The notes beneath the pieces are model-generated. The model saw only the letters and a program-made list of their open reading frames with translations. It was not told the DNA's origin and did not search any database. A DNA stretch of 64,000 nt from Burkholderiales bacterium RIFCSPLOWO2_12_FULL_61_40. Lineage in GTDB: Bacteria; Pseudomonadota; Gammaproteobacteria; Burkholderiales; Burkholderiaceae_C. Location: assembly GCA_001770935.1 (NCBI GenBank), contig MESI01000123.1, positions 39,120-103,119 on the forward strand, written 5' to 3'. Shown here piece after piece: positions 1 through 10,344 of this stretch. A program made the position numbers and the translations under genes. Every line of letters starts with the position of its first letter. Positions within the stretch are counted from its first letter, which is position 1.

Positions 1-645
1 GCCACCGGTCGTGATCCGTGCGCCACCCGGCGCACCCCCTTGGCCGCCCAGCGCGGCGCCGCCGATGCCGGTGGCGATGAAGGAGGGGCAAATCAGGGTC
101 ACGCCAACGCCCTGGTCCTGCACCTCTGTGCGCAACGTGTCAAAAAATCCGTGCAACGCGTGTTTGCTGGCGCAGTAGCCGGTACGCCCCAGCAGCGGCG
201 CATAGCCCGCCACGCTGGAGATGGCCGCCACCATGCCACGGCTGGCAAGCAGCGGGGGCAGGGCGGCATGGGTCATGTGCAGGGCGCCAAAGAAATTCAC
301 TTCCATCACCCGGCGAATGACGGCAGGGTCGGTGTCTTGCAGCAGGCTGCGGTGCGAGATACCGGCGTTGTTGATCAGAGCATCCAGCGTGCCAAAGTGC
401 GCCACGGTTTTGCCCACCGCCAACCGGCACGCGGCGGGCTGGGTGATGTCGCCAGCCTCTGCGCCCCCGATGGCCAAGGTGCCCGTCGGCAGCGTGGCCA
501 CCAATTCGCCGAGTCTGGCCTGGTCCCGGTCCATCGCCGCGATGCGCGCGCCAGCCGCGGCGTAACGGCGGCACAGTGCCGCACCCAAGCCACCGGCCGC
601 GCCGGTGACCAACACCACTTTGCCAGACCAGTTGCTGCGCTTCAT
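1..645 (-). CDS. SDR-family oxidoreductase, C-terminus beyond the window
   Basis: Short-chain dehydrogenase/reductase, a cytosolic NAD(P)-dependent oxidoreductase of unknown substrate. The 215 visible residues have the Rossmann glycine motif TGAAGGLG (14-21), the NNAG motif (92-95), a catalytic Ser in ISSVAG (142-147) and the YxxxK pair Y157/K161. The reading frame stays open to base 1, so the C-terminus lies outside the window. The ATG overlaps the stop of the epimerase gene upstream by 4 bp (ATGA), so the two are translationally coupled. With the BASS transporter it forms a three-gene minus-strand operon divergent from an AraC regulator, suggesting uptake and oxidation or reduction of one organic acid or steroid-like compound (inference). 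Confidence 0.9.
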   Translation of the reverse strand, partial: MKRSNWSGKVVLVTGAAGGLGAALCRRYAAAGARIAAMDRDQARLGELVATLPTGTLAIGGAEAGDITQPAACRLAVGKTVAHFGTLDALINNAGISHRSLLQDTDPAVIRRVMEVNFFGALHMTHAALPPLLASRGMVAAISSVAGYAPLLGRTGYCASKHALHGFFDTLRTEVQDQGVGVTLICPSFIATGIGGAALGGQGGAPGGARITTGG

Positions 646-1607
646 GGCTGGGCGTGTGGTTGGGATTGGCGGGACTGCCGGTACAACTCAAACACCTGTG
701 CCGAGTTGAGCTTGGGCACATAGCCAAACTCTTTCTTGAGCCGGGTGTTGAGCAGCACCGGGCGGTAGCGTAAAAAGTCGATCTGCTCGGGGCCGTATTG
801 CGTGAGGTGCAGTTTTTTCAACAGCCACAGTCCCGCCTGCACCACGCTGGCGGGCAGCACACGGCAGTCTTTGCCCAGCCGCTGGGCGATTTCAAAAATG
901 GTCAATTTGCCGTCGCCCGCCACGTTGAAAATGCCGGTCCTGGCCGAGTCGATGCCGTGCACGATGGCGCCGATCACGTCCTGGTCGTGGATGAAGACGA
1001 AGGGGCTGTCCGAGCCGGCAATGGCGATCAGCTTGGGTTTCTCAAACAGGTCGGTGATCTGGTTCCTGACCGTGGCGCCCAGAATGGTGCCGATGCGAAA
1101 AACAATTTGCTCCAGCTGCGGGTGGCTGTGGCGGTACTCCAGCAGCATTTCCTCCACCAGCCGCTTGTGGCAGGAGTAGGCAAACACCTTGTTGCCGCGA
1201 ATGGCATCGGATTCCACCAGCCACTCCGGGCTGTCGGCGTAATAGCCATAGGCGGCACCCGACGAGGAGACGATGATGCGTTTGACGCCATGCTTCACAC
1301 AGGCCTGCAACAGGTTGCGCGTGCCGTTCACATCCACGTCGTATTCGAAGGCGCGGTTGCTGTTCTTCCCCGGTGTGACGATGGAGGCCAGATGCACCAC
1401 CACCTCGGGGGCGTTGCGGGCCACGATGGCGTCCACTTCGGGGGCGCGGATATCGGCCACCGCATAGACCACACCGGGAATGCGGGTGCTGGGTTCACGC
1501 ACATCCAGGGCAACGACCAGCAGATCGGGGCGTTTCGACAAAGCGGCCACGGTTTGGCTGCCCAGGTAGCCGGAGCTGCCGGTGACGAGAATTGTTTTGC
1601 GGCGCAT
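642..1607 (-). CDS. NAD-dependent epimerase/dehydratase (extended SDR)
   Basis: Extended short-chain dehydrogenase of the nucleotide-sugar epimerase / 3-beta-hydroxysteroid dehydrogenase type, 321 aa. The start chosen is the ATG giving MRRKTILVTGSSGYLG, which puts the GxxGxxG NAD motif at residues 10-16, as is normal for the family. The longer in-frame extension upstream has no family resemblance. The catalytic pair is in YSCHK. Its stop overlaps the SDR start (ATGA), and its start lies 5 bp after the stop of the BASS transporter, so the three are one transcript. The substrate cannot be told from sequence. Confidence 0.88.
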   Translation of the reverse strand: MRRKTILVTGSSGYLGSQTVAALSKRPDLLVVALDVREPSTRIPGVVYAVADIRAPEVDAIVARNAPEVVVHLASIVTPGKNSNRAFEYDVDVNGTRNLLQACVKHGVKRIIVSSSGAAYGYYADSPEWLVESDAIRGNKVFAYSCHKRLVEEMLLEYRHSHPQLEQIVFRIGTILGATVRNQITDLFEKPKLIAIAGSDSPFVFIHDQDVIGAIVHGIDSARTGIFNVAGDGKLTIFEIAQRLGKDCRVLPASVVQAGLWLLKKLHLTQYGPEQIDFLRYRPVLLNTRLKKEFGYVPKLNSAQVFELYRQSRQSQPHAQP

Positions 1608-1612
1608 AGGTT

Positions 1613-2548
1613 TTACTTGGCGATGGAAGAAGAAGCGGCGGCGCGCGAGGCAGCTGGGTCGCGTTTGCTCCAGAACGTGGCCAGCGCCAGCCCCGAAACA
1701 ATGTGCCAGATGCCCCACCAGGCGGTGATGATGGCCATGCCACCCAGCCCGTTGAACAGGTTGAAAATCAGGATCAGGCCCAGGCCCGAGTTCTGGATGC
1801 CCATCTCAAACGTGACGGCACGGCGGTCCCGTTCGCTCAAGCCCAGCAGCGTGGACAGTGAAAAACCGGTCACCAGCGCCAGGCCGTTGTGGATGAACAC
1901 CACCACCACCACAAACTGGATGTACTCCATGAACTGCCGGAAGTTGGCCGCCAGCGCGCCCACCACAAACAGCGAAAACACCACCATCGAAAAGCGCTTC
2001 ATCGGCTTTTCGGCGCGGGCCGCAAATTTGGGGAACTGGTGTGACACCCACATGCCCAGCACCAGCGGCAGGCCCAGCAAAATCACGATGTCCTTGAGCA
2101 TCACCCACGGGTCCAGCGAGATGGTGCGCATCAGGTCATGGGTGACAGGGTGCAGGTTGCCCCAGAAGTTGAAGTTCAAGGGCGTCATGACAATCGCCAG
2201 GGCGGTCGAAACCGCGCTGGCGCTCACACTCAGCGCCGCATTGCCGCGGGACAGGTGCGTCAGAAAGTTGGACAGATGGCCCGCCGGGCAGGACGACACC
2301 AGAATCATGCCCAAGGCAATGCTGGGCATCGGATTGATGATCCAGATCAGCACGTAGGTCATGGCCGGAAAAATAAGGTGGTGGCCCACCGTGGCCAGCA
2401 CCAGCCCCTTGGGGGACTTGAGCGCCAGGCGGAAGTCCGCCACCTTCAGGTCCAGCGCAATGCCGAACATCACCAGTCCGAGGATGGCGTTGAGCGCGGC
2501 AAGGGCGGCCGGGTTGAAATGCAGTTGTACCTGGTCGATGGGTAGCAT
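1613..2548 (-). CDS. BASS-family sodium/organic anion symporter
   Basis: Bile acid:sodium symporter (BASS/SBF) family inner-membrane transporter, 311 aa, with about nine or ten hydrophobic segments. Family signatures are GIALDLKVADF near residue 30, the SCPAGHLSNF crossover motif near residue 105 and EMGIQNSGLGL near residue 260. The start MLPIDQV is preceded by AGGAG at proper spacing. A longer open frame continues upstream into the divergent AraC gene and is not credible. First gene of the operon with the epimerase and SDR. The divergent AraC-type gene at 2690 is the likely regulator. The substrate is probably a carboxylate or steroid-like anion (inference). Confidence 0.9.
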   Translation of the reverse strand: MLPIDQVQLHFNPAALAALNAILGLVMFGIALDLKVADFRLALKSPKGLVLATVGHHLIFPAMTYVLIWIINPMPSIALGMILVSSCPAGHLSNFLTHLSRGNAALSVSASAVSTALAIVMTPLNFNFWGNLHPVTHDLMRTISLDPWVMLKDIVILLGLPLVLGMWVSHQFPKFAARAEKPMKRFSMVVFSLFVVGALAANFRQFMEYIQFVVVVVFIHNGLALVTGFSLSTLLGLSERDRRAVTFEMGIQNSGLGLILIFNLFNGLGGMAIITAWWGIWHIVSGLALATFWSKRDPAASRAAASSSIAK

Positions 2549-2689
2549 GTCTGTCTCCTCATTTTTATAGGTGTCCTTTGGATGGACCCTTGGGTAAGAC
2601 CTGATCGTAGGCCCTTGCCTTGAATTCGCAGTTGTCCCAGAATCCATCTTTTTTGCCAATTCGCGCCAATCGGCGCAAAGGATGCCGCC

Positions 2690-3706
2690 GTGGAGCAAAC
2701 AAGCAGTGTGGGTGCGGGCTATGTGTCGGGCTTGATGGATGTTGCGGCCCGTGCCGGTGTGGGCCGCGATGCGCTGCTCAGCCACGCCGGGCTGCCGGGT
2801 CAGGAAGAGAGCCAGGCCCGCATGCCCATGGCCGATGTGATCCGGCTGTTCCAGTCGGCAGTGGCGCTGACCCAACGCCCGGACCTGGGGCTGGAGTTTG
2901 CCCGCCATGTGCGCCCCGGCACCTTCCATGTGCTGGGTTATGCACTGATGACCTGCAAAACGCTGGGCGAGGCGATTGCGCTGGTGCCGCACTACCGCCG
3001 CCTGGTGTTTGACATCGGCTACAGCGAGATGCGTTTTGTGCGCCAGGACGAAGAGGCGCGGCTGGGCTGGCACGTGGTCTCCCAGGCCTTGCCTTATTGC
3101 AACAGTCTGGCCGAGTCACTGATCGCAAGCTGGTACCAGTTTGGCCGCTGGATGGCCGGTGTGGAGCTGCCGCTCAAAGAGGTGTTGTTCGCACATGCGG
3201 CCCCTGCGGACACGCGCGCCTATGCCGCGTTTTTCGAATGCCCGGTGCGGTTTGGTGCGGGCGAAAACACCCTGGTGTTTTCCCAATCTTTGTTGGACAT
3301 GCCCTTGTTGCAGGCCGACGAGACTTTGCACCTGGCCATGCGCGAGCAGGCCCAGGCCGCGATGGAGAAAGCCTTCAGCGAAACCGATCTGGCGCACCGC
3401 CTGCGCCAGGCGCTGATTCCGTTGATGCCCAAATGCGAGGCCACGCTGGAGAAGGCGTCGGCTGTGCTGCACATGGCTCCCCGCTCCCTGCAGCGCCGTC
3501 TGGGCGAGGTAGACCTCAGGTTTCAGGGGGTGCTGGATGCGGTGCGCAAGGACATGGCCGTGATCTATCTGCGTGATCCGGGCCTGAGTATTTTGGACGT
3601 GGCCTTGTTGCTGGGGTATGCCGAGCAGAGTTCCTTTACCCGGGCTTTTCGCGTCTGGTTTGCCTGCAGTCCGTCGGCATGGCGCCGCGCGCCGCCTCAG
3701 CGCTGA
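2690..3706 (+). CDS. AraC-family transcriptional regulator (OruR/ArgR-like architecture)
   Basis: 338-aa DNA-binding regulator with an N-terminal Arabinose_bd-type domain (about 15-200) and a C-terminal AraC double helix-turn-helix (about 235-335), where LSILDVALLLGYAEQSSFTRAF is the second recognition region. The GTG start has AAAGGAT about 8 bp upstream. It is divergent from the BASS transporter operon with 141 bp between the starts, so it most likely controls that operon. The last 10 bases overlap the convergent smr gene. The ligand is unknown. Confidence 0.9.
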   Translation: MEQTSSVGAGYVSGLMDVAARAGVGRDALLSHAGLPGQEESQARMPMADVIRLFQSAVALTQRPDLGLEFARHVRPGTFHVLGYALMTCKTLGEAIALVPHYRRLVFDIGYSEMRFVRQDEEARLGWHVVSQALPYCNSLAESLIASWYQFGRWMAGVELPLKEVLFAHAAPADTRAYAAFFECPVRFGAGENTLVFSQSLLDMPLLQADETLHLAMREQAQAAMEKAFSETDLAHRLRQALIPLMPKCEATLEKASAVLHMAPRSLQRRLGEVDLRFQGVLDAVRKDMAVIYLRDPGLSILDVALLLGYAEQSSFTRAFRVWFACSPSAWRRAPPQR

Positions 3707-4356
3707 CGCAAGGGCTGCAGCAACACCACCAGGGCACCCGCGCCGCCCTGCGCACGCGGCGCTTGCACAAAGGCCAGCACCTCGGACTTTTGCACCAGCC
3801 AGCGGTGCACCTTGTCTTTGAGCACCGGTGTCTTGCTGGGCGAGCCCAGGCCTTTGCCGTGCACCACCCGCACGCAGCGTATGCCTTGTTGGTGCGACTC
3901 GCGGATGAAGCCGCCCAGGGCTTCGCGCGCCTCGTCGCTGCGCAGACCGTGCAGGTCCACCTGGCGCTGGATGGACCATTCACCCCGGCGCAGCCTGCGC
4001 GCCACATCCATGCCGACACCGGGGCGGCGAAAGCTCAGGTGTTCATCGGTGTCCAGCAGGGTGCTGACATCCACTTCGTCACTCAGGGCCTCGCGCAAGG
4101 CGGCTTCTTCGTCCAGCAGGCGCTGCATGGGCTCGGGCTCGGGTGGTGTGGGTTTGAGGTCGGCGGTGGGGGCGTGGCGCAAGCGGGTGACGGCTCCGGC
4201 AGCCATCTGGAACAGGTTGTGCTGGGCTGCCAGACGCTTGGCCTCCAGGGCGCGTGTGGCCACCATCAGCGCTTCGCGCTGTGCGCGTGCCCGCATTTCC
4301 TGCTGCACCAGTTTCAGGTCGGCCAGGCAACGCAGGCGCAAGGGCTGGGAGGTCAT
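3697..4356 (-). CDS. Smr-domain protein
   Basis: 219-aa protein with a C-terminal Smr (small MutS-related) domain. [14 protein letters not shown] begins near residue 130 and is followed by the [11 protein letters not shown] motif near residue 165. Family members nick DNA or RNA (MutS2/SmrA type), and the DLHG and HGKG motifs are both intact. The N-terminal half is polar and rich in Arg, Ala and Glu. It overlaps the stop of the AraC gene and its start overlaps the radC stop by 4 bp, so it is probably cotranscribed with radC. Confidence 0.88.
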   Translation of the reverse strand: MTSQPLRLRCLADLKLVQQEMRARAQREALMVATRALEAKRLAAQHNLFQMAAGAVTRLRHAPTADLKPTPPEPEPMQRLLDEEAALREALSDEVDVSTLLDTDEHLSFRRPGVGMDVARRLRRGEWSIQRQVDLHGLRSDEAREALGGFIRESHQQGIRCVRVVHGKGLGSPSKTPVLKDKVHRWLVQKSEVLAFVQAPRAQGGAGALVVLLQPLRQR

Positions 4357-5054
4357 ATCAGGCCTGTTTCCGCCATGGACAGGGCCTGCCCCTGGCCGAC
4401 GATGACATGGTCCAGCACCCGCACGTCCACCAGGGCCAAGGCGGCCTTGAGGGTCTGGGTCAGCGCTTCGTCAGCGCGCGAGGGCTGCACCGTGCCGCTG
4501 GGGTGGTTGTGCGCCAGCACCACTGCGCTGGCCTGGTGGTGCAGCGCCTTGATGACCACCTCACGGGGGTAGACCGAGGTTTGCGTCAAGGTGCCGTGAA
4601 ACAACTCTTCCATGGCCAGCAGCCTGTTTTGCACGTCCAGAAACAGCACCGCAAACACCTCGTGGCTGCGGGCCGCCAGGTGCAGTTGCAGGTAGTGCTT
4701 GACGGCGTTGGGGTCGGCAAACACGGTGCGTTCCTGCAATTGCTGGGCCATGGCGCGGCGCGCCAACTCCAGCACCGCCACGATTTCGGCCCGTTTGGCC
4801 GGGCCCAGGCCTTTGATGCGCTTGAGGTCATCGGCGGTGGCGTGCAGCAGGCCGGCAAGGCCATCGAATCCATCGGTGTCACTTTCGGTTTTTTTGAGCT
4901 CCAGCAGTTCGCGCGCCATGTGCAGAACGCCCTTGCCGTGGATGCCGGTGCGCAGCAGAACGGCCAGCAGCTCCACGTCGCTGAGGGCGCCAGGGCCACG
5001 CGCCAGCAGCTTTTCGCGCGGACGGGCGTCGGGGGGCAGGTCTTTGAGGGGCAT
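4353..5054 (-). CDS. radC: RadC-family JAB-domain protein
   Basis: RadC/MPN+ (JAB) family protein, 233 aa from the ATG beginning [17 protein letters not shown], the usual start in relatives. A GTG 45 bp upstream gives 248 aa and cannot be excluded, since neither has a clear ribosome site. An N-terminal helix-hairpin-helix region ([14 protein letters not shown]) precedes the JAB metalloprotease-like domain with the metal-ligand signature HNHPSG followed by a downstream Asp. Its historical assignment to DNA repair is doubtful for the family; the true role is unsettled. Coupled to smr by a 4-bp overlap. Confidence 0.9.
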   Translation of the reverse strand: MPLKDLPPDARPREKLLARGPGALSDVELLAVLLRTGIHGKGVLHMARELLELKKTESDTDGFDGLAGLLHATADDLKRIKGLGPAKRAEIVAVLELARRAMAQQLQERTVFADPNAVKHYLQLHLAARSHEVFAVLFLDVQNRLLAMEELFHGTLTQTSVYPREVVIKALHHQASAVVLAHNHPSGTVQPSRADEALTQTLKAALALVDVRVLDHVIVGQGQALSMAETGLI

Positions 5055-5109
5055 GGGCGCGGTACACATCAAATCATTGAACTTTGTCAAAGTTAACACA
5101 TCGATGGCT

Positions 5110-5126
5110 TGCTGTTTTTAACAGCA
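5110..5126. other. Short perfect hairpin upstream of the sensor kinase
   Basis: TGCTGTT-TTT-AACAGCA is a 7-bp stem with a 3-base loop between the divergent radC and sensor-kinase genes. It could be an operator or a weak RNA hairpin. No T-run follows on either strand, so it is not a convincing terminator. Confidence 0.35.
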
Positions 5127-5141
5127 GCGGGTGGTGGCGTC

Positions 5142-5169
5142 TTGACAATGGGAGTGGCCTGAATACCTT
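5142..5169 (+). promoter_or_regulatory. Candidate sigma-70 promoter of the sensor kinase gene
   Basis: A perfect TTGACA -35 box is followed after 16 bp by TACCTT as a -10 box, 15 bp upstream of the kinase ATG, which has an AGGA ribosome site. The very short leader is plausible but not proven. Confidence 0.5.
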
Positions 5170-5184
5170 TTAGACAGGATTGAT

Positions 5185-7101
5185 ATGCCATTGCCGTTGG
5201 ATGCAGATTCTGAGCCGCCCAATACCTTTTCAAGGCGATCCAGGCGGCCGTGGTCGGTGCGAACCCTGCTGGTCTGGCTGGTGCTGGCCTGTTTTCTGCC
5301 CGGCCTGGCGGGCACCGTCTTTCTGCTTTTGCAGGAGTACCAGGAAGGACGTGCACAACTCCAGAGAAATACGCTCCAGACAACGCGTGCACTGGTCCAG
5401 ACCGTAGATGCCCAACTGCATTTGGCCCAAAACGCCGCGCAAGCACTCGCCACGTCCGAGTCATTGGCCCGGCAGGACTTTGCAGCGTTCTATCGGCGGG
5501 CACAGGCGCTGTTGCACGCCAGCGATATCGGCCAATATGTCGTCATCAGTACCGAAAACGGGGAGCCGCTGGTCAACACCTTGCGCCCTTTGGGGGCGCC
5601 AGTGTCTGCGCATGCCAACCTGGAGCAACTCCGGCGCGTGTTTGCCACCGGGCGGCCTGTGGTCTCGGATGTCTTTCTTTCGTCCTTTACCGGCAGCCCC
5701 GTCGTCAGCATTGAAGTCCCTGTTCGCTCCGGTGGCAAAGTGGTTTTTGCCTTGAGCATGGTTATCCCCGTGCAGTCCTTGAGCGATATTTTGAGCCGCC
5801 AAAACTTGCCACGGGATTGGGTGGCCGTGGTGTTTGACAGCACGGGCACCATTGCCGCGCGCACCCATTTGTCCGAACGGTTTGTCGGGCAAATGGGTGT
5901 CCCCGAGCTGCTTCAACAATTGCAGAAGGCTTTCGACGGTACTTTTGAAGTGACCTTGAAAGAAGGTGTTCCGACCTTGGCGTCCTTTAGCCGGTCGAGG
6001 ATGTCCGGCTGGAGTGTGGTGATCGGCACTCCTCGCCAGAGTCTGGAGGCGCAGTTGGTACGTACCGTGGCCTTGCTCAGCTTGGGCGCGGTCCTGGTTT
6101 TTGGTCTGAGTATCGGCCTGGCGTGGTTCGTGGGAGGGCGAATTGCCAGATCGGTTCGGGCCTTGAGCGCGTTTGCCCGCGCCCTGGCGGCTGACGGTGA
6201 GCGGGTGGCGATGCCGCGGGTGCATCTGCGTGAAACCCAACAGGTCGCCCAAGCCATGGCACAGGCCTCTGCCTTGTCGAATGAGCGCAAGGCGGCGCTG
6301 CTGGTGTTGAACGAAAACCTGCGCCTGGCCCAGGCCGACCTTCAGGACAAAGTGGAAGTGGCCGAGGCCGCCATCCGCGCCAAACGCGTATTTCTTGACG
6401 TCATGTCCCATGAATTGCGAACACCACTGAATGCCATCATCGGGTTTTCGGGCACTCTGCTGATGCGCATATCCGGCCCACTCACGCCGACCCAGGAAAA
6501 ACAACTCGACCACATCAAAATGAGCGGAAAACACCTGCTCGCGATTGTCAATGACGTCCTGGACTTCTCCAGGATTGAATCCGGCAGGTTTGAATTGATC
6601 CCGGCCGCGTTCGAGCCGCACCAGTTTCTGGAGGAATGCGCAGCCCAATTTGCCCCAGCGGCCCAGGCCAAAGGTCTGGAACTCACGGTGGACTGGCGGG
6701 GGCCGAAGGGCCAGCGGTACTGGGCCGACCTCAATGGTTTGCGCCAAGCCCTGTCCAACCTCGTCAACAACGCCCTCAAATTCACGGAGCGGGGCTTTGT
6801 GCGGGTGGAAGCCTGTGAAGTCGAACGCCATGACAAGGCATCGGTGCTGGAATTTGCTGTCACGGACAGCGGCATCGGTATCCCGGCTGACAAGCAGACA
6901 CTGTTGTTTCAGCCCTTTTTGCAGGTGGACAGCTCCAGCACCCGTGCCTATGGGGGGACCGGTCTGGGGCTTTGCATCGTGCGCAGCCTTGCGAATTTGA
7001 TGGGGGGAGAGGTCGGCGTGGAAAGTGCCGCAGGACAGGGATCGCGCTTCTGGTTCCGTATCCGGGCCGATCTCCAGCCAGAGCTTCAAGGCGAACGGTA
7101 A
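5185..7101 (+). CDS. Membrane sensor histidine kinase
   Basis: 638-aa hybrid-free histidine kinase. Transmembrane segment 1 is at about 27-48 and segment 2 at about 292-318. They bracket a roughly 240-aa extracytoplasmic domain of the double-Cache type. HAMP follows, then HisKA with the phospho-acceptor His in FLDVMSHELRTPLNAII (near 405), and a HATPase domain with N box (SNLVNNALKF), G1 (DSGIGIP), F (FQPFLQVD) and G2 (GGTGLGL) all intact. AGGA lies before the ATG. No response regulator is next to it, so it is an orphan whose partner is elsewhere. Cache sensors bind small molecules; the ligand is unknown. Confidence 0.93.
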   Translation: MPLPLDADSEPPNTFSRRSRRPWSVRTLLVWLVLACFLPGLAGTVFLLLQEYQEGRAQLQRNTLQTTRALVQTVDAQLHLAQNAAQALATSESLARQDFAAFYRRAQALLHASDIGQYVVISTENGEPLVNTLRPLGAPVSAHANLEQLRRVFATGRPVVSDVFLSSFTGSPVVSIEVPVRSGGKVVFALSMVIPVQSLSDILSRQNLPRDWVAVVFDSTGTIAARTHLSERFVGQMGVPELLQQLQKAFDGTFEVTLKEGVPTLASFSRSRMSGWSVVIGTPRQSLEAQLVRTVALLSLGAVLVFGLSIGLAWFVGGRIARSVRALSAFARALAADGERVAMPRVHLRETQQVAQAMAQASALSNERKAALLVLNENLRLAQADLQDKVEVAEAAIRAKRVFLDVMSHELRTPLNAIIGFSGTLLMRISGPLTPTQEKQLDHIKMSGKHLLAIVNDVLDFSRIESGRFELIPAAFEPHQFLEECAAQFAPAAQAKGLELTVDWRGPKGQRYWADLNGLRQALSNLVNNALKFTERGFVRVEACEVERHDKASVLEFAVTDSGIGIPADKQTLLFQPFLQVDSSSTRAYGGTGLGLCIVRSLANLMGGEVGVESAAGQGSRFWFRIRADLQPELQGER

Positions 7102-7151
7102 GCACCTTCGCCCATGGTTTCTACAATAGAGGCCAGTTTATCGGGACTTTT

Positions 7152-7625
7152 ATGACTACAACGCTTCCCCTGGTCCAGTCGGACTCCTTTTTGACCTTGC
7201 ATTACCGTTTGGGCGGGCCCGCCGGAAACGCCATCAACACCTTCGACGGCAAGCCTGCCACGCTGACCCTGGGCACGGGTGAGTTGTCTCCCGCGCTGGA
7301 GGCGTATCTGGTGGGGCTGGAGGAGGGCGCCCGCGCCACCTTTGAGGTGCCTGCGGGCGCTGCTTTTGGCGAGCGCAACCCGGCCATGCAGCAGTGGCTG
7401 GATGCCAAGGTGCTGCGCGAGATGGGCGACCCGCAGGAATCTTTCCGCGTCGGCGACGTGGTCGAATTTCCCACCCCGGATGGACAAGGCAAATTCGCCG
7501 GCGCGGTGATGCAGGTGCGTTACTCCTTCGGCAAAGACGACCTGGAAGCCGTGCTGTTTGACTTCAACCACCCCTTGGCGGGCCAGCCGGTGACGTTTGA
7601 AGTGCATGTGATTGGGGTGCTGTGA
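7152..7625 (+). CDS. slpA: FKBP-type peptidyl-prolyl isomerase, SlpA type
   Basis: 157-aa cytosolic FKBP-type prolyl isomerase of the SlpA/FkpB class, with the FKBP fold interrupted by an insert-in-flap domain (FGERNPAMQQWLDAK onward). The ATG giving MTTTLPLVQSDSFLTLHY was chosen because it matches family length; the open frame runs further upstream into the kinase gene. It overlaps ispH by 4 bp (GTGA), the same fkpB-ispH order as in Escherichia coli, which strongly supports both calls. Confidence 0.92.
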   Translation: MTTTLPLVQSDSFLTLHYRLGGPAGNAINTFDGKPATLTLGTGELSPALEAYLVGLEEGARATFEVPAGAAFGERNPAMQQWLDAKVLREMGDPQESFRVGDVVEFPTPDGQGKFAGAVMQVRYSFGKDDLEAVLFDFNHPLAGQPVTFEVHVIGVL

Positions 7626-8578
7626 ACGATTCTGTTGTGCCCCAGGAAGTGCTTTTAGCGGAGCCGCGCGGTTTTTGCGCCGGGGTGGACCGCGCCATTG
7701 AAATCGTGGACCGCGCGCTGCAAAAGTTCGGCCGCCCCATCTACGTGCGCCACGAAATCGTGCACAACACCTATGTGGTGAACGACCTCAAGAACCGGGG
7801 CGCCATTTTTATTGAAGAGCTGGACGACGTGCCGCCCGGCGCCACCCTGGTGTTCTCGGCCCACGGTGTCAGCCAGGCCATTCAGCGCGAAGCCCTGGCG
7901 CGCGGTTTTCGCATCTTTGATGCCACCTGCCCCCTGGTCACCAAGGTGCATGTGGAAGTAGCCAAGCTGCACAAGGAAGGTTTTGAATTCATCATGATCG
8001 GCCACAAGGGCCACCCCGAGGTGGAAGGCACCATGGGCCAGCTGGACAGCGGTATCCACCTGGTGGAAGACGTGGCCGATGTGGCCCGCGTGGCCCCCGG
8101 CCAGACCGAAAAACTGGCAGTGGTGACCCAGACCACGCTGAGTGTGGACGACGCGGCGGAAATTGCAGCCGCCGTCAAGGCCCGCTTTCCCTGGGTGCGC
8201 GAGCCCAAGCAGCAAGACATTTGCTACGCCACGCAAAACCGCCAGGATGCGGTCAAGGTCATGAGCCCGCAGGTGGACATTGTGATCGTGGTGGGCAGCC
8301 CCACCAGTTCCAACAGCAACCGCCTGCGTGAAGTGGCGCGCAAGCTGGGCACCGAGAGCTATATGGTGGACAGTGCCGACGAGTTGCGGCCCGAGTGGTT
8401 TGAAGGCCGCCAGCGCGTGGGCCTGACCGCCGGCGCCTCGGCCCCCGAGATTTTGGTGAAAGCCGTGATCGACCGCATCAAGGCCCTGGGCGCGGTGTCG
8501 GTGCGCAAGATGGACGGCATCGAAGAGACCGTGAAGTTCCCCTTGCCCAAAGGACTCAGATTGGATAATGCTATCTAA
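7622..8578 (+). CDS. ispH: 4-hydroxy-3-methylbut-2-enyl diphosphate reductase
   Basis: IspH/LytB, last enzyme of the MEP isoprenoid pathway, reduces HMBPP to IPP and DMAPP. The three [4Fe-4S] cysteines are in RGFCAGVDRAI (near 19), FDATCPLVTK (near 103) and DICYATQNRQ (near 200). The AHGVS motif is present. 318 aa is the usual length. The GTG start overlaps the slpA stop. The last codons GCT-ATC-TAA are the first bases of a dispersed repeat (8570-8618), so the repeat supplies the end Ala-Ile-stop. Confidence 0.97.
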   Translation: MNDSVVPQEVLLAEPRGFCAGVDRAIEIVDRALQKFGRPIYVRHEIVHNTYVVNDLKNRGAIFIEELDDVPPGATLVFSAHGVSQAIQREALARGFRIFDATCPLVTKVHVEVAKLHKEGFEFIMIGHKGHPEVEGTMGQLDSGIHLVEDVADVARVAPGQTEKLAVVTQTTLSVDDAAEIAAAVKARFPWVREPKQQDICYATQNRQDAVKVMSPQVDIVIVVGSPTSSNSNRLREVARKLGTESYMVDSADELRPEWFEGRQRVGLTAGASAPEILVKAVIDRIKALGAVSVRKMDGIEETVKFPLPKGLRLDNAI

Positions 8579-8618
8579 TTGATAGCTGTCTGCGCAATAA
8601 AATAGAGGGCTAGAGGCC
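8570..8618 (+). repeat. Dispersed Comamonad repeat, copy 1 (supplies the ispH stop)
   Basis: GCTATC-TAATT-GATAGC hairpin followed by TGTCTGCGCA, about 8 variable bases, and GAGGGCTAGAGGCC. Member of the repeat family described under findings. The ispH stop codon TAA lies in the hairpin loop side. Confidence 0.8.
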
Positions 8619-8637
8619 TTTTTGATACTTAAACTAA

Positions 8638-9972
<1,335 letters not shown>

Positions 9973-10007
9973 TAGAATCCAGCCTTCGTCCAAAACGATG
10001 CAAACCA

Positions 10008-10095
10008 GGAGTGGTGGCAGAGTGGCCGAATGTACCTGACTCGAAATCAGGCGTACCGCAAGGTACCGTGGGTTCGAATCCCACCCACTCCGCCA
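10008..10095 (+). tRNA. tRNA-Ser(CGA)
   Basis: The acceptor stem GGAGTGG pairs with CCACTCC, followed by discriminator G and an encoded CCA end. The anticodon stem CCTGA/TCAGG encloses the loop CTCGAAA with anticodon CGA at 10042-10044 (reads UCG). The long class II variable arm (GTACC...GGTAC) is typical for tRNA-Ser. T stem-loop GTGGGTTCGAATCCCAC. 88 nt including CCA. Confidence 0.97.
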
Positions 10096-10103
10096 AGCTA
10101 CAT

Positions 10104-10145
10104 AAGCGTCTAGTGCTATCAAAAATATAGCCTAGGCGCTTTTTG
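10104..10145 (+). terminator. Repeat-derived intrinsic terminator after tRNA-Ser
   Basis: AAGCGTCTAG-t-GCTAT pairs with ATAGC-CTAGGCGCTT around a 7-base loop, with one G-U pair and one bulge, and is followed by TTTT. The core GCTATcaaaaatATAGC is the hairpin half of the dispersed repeat family, apparently recruited as a terminator. Confidence 0.7.
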
Positions 10146-10344
10146 GTTTCAGGCGCTCTCATTCCATTTCCATACCAAGGCGATATGTCGTTGCCCCTTC
10201 TTGCCGTGCTTAAGCACTGCCTGCGTCGGTGCGTCTCTCGCCCTGATCTGAAAACGGAAATCAGACGCTGAGTGAATTTCCTTTCCGCAACAGGCGCTTT
10301 GTGCTTAAATCTTCGCTGCTACAAACGCTGGATTGGGATTTAAC

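Noticed and set aside
798..2357. Long plus-strand open frame of 519 codons opposite the epimerase and BASS genes.
   Set aside because: It is the antisense shadow of GC-rich coding. The minus strand carries recognisable motifs and ribosome sites and the plus strand has none.
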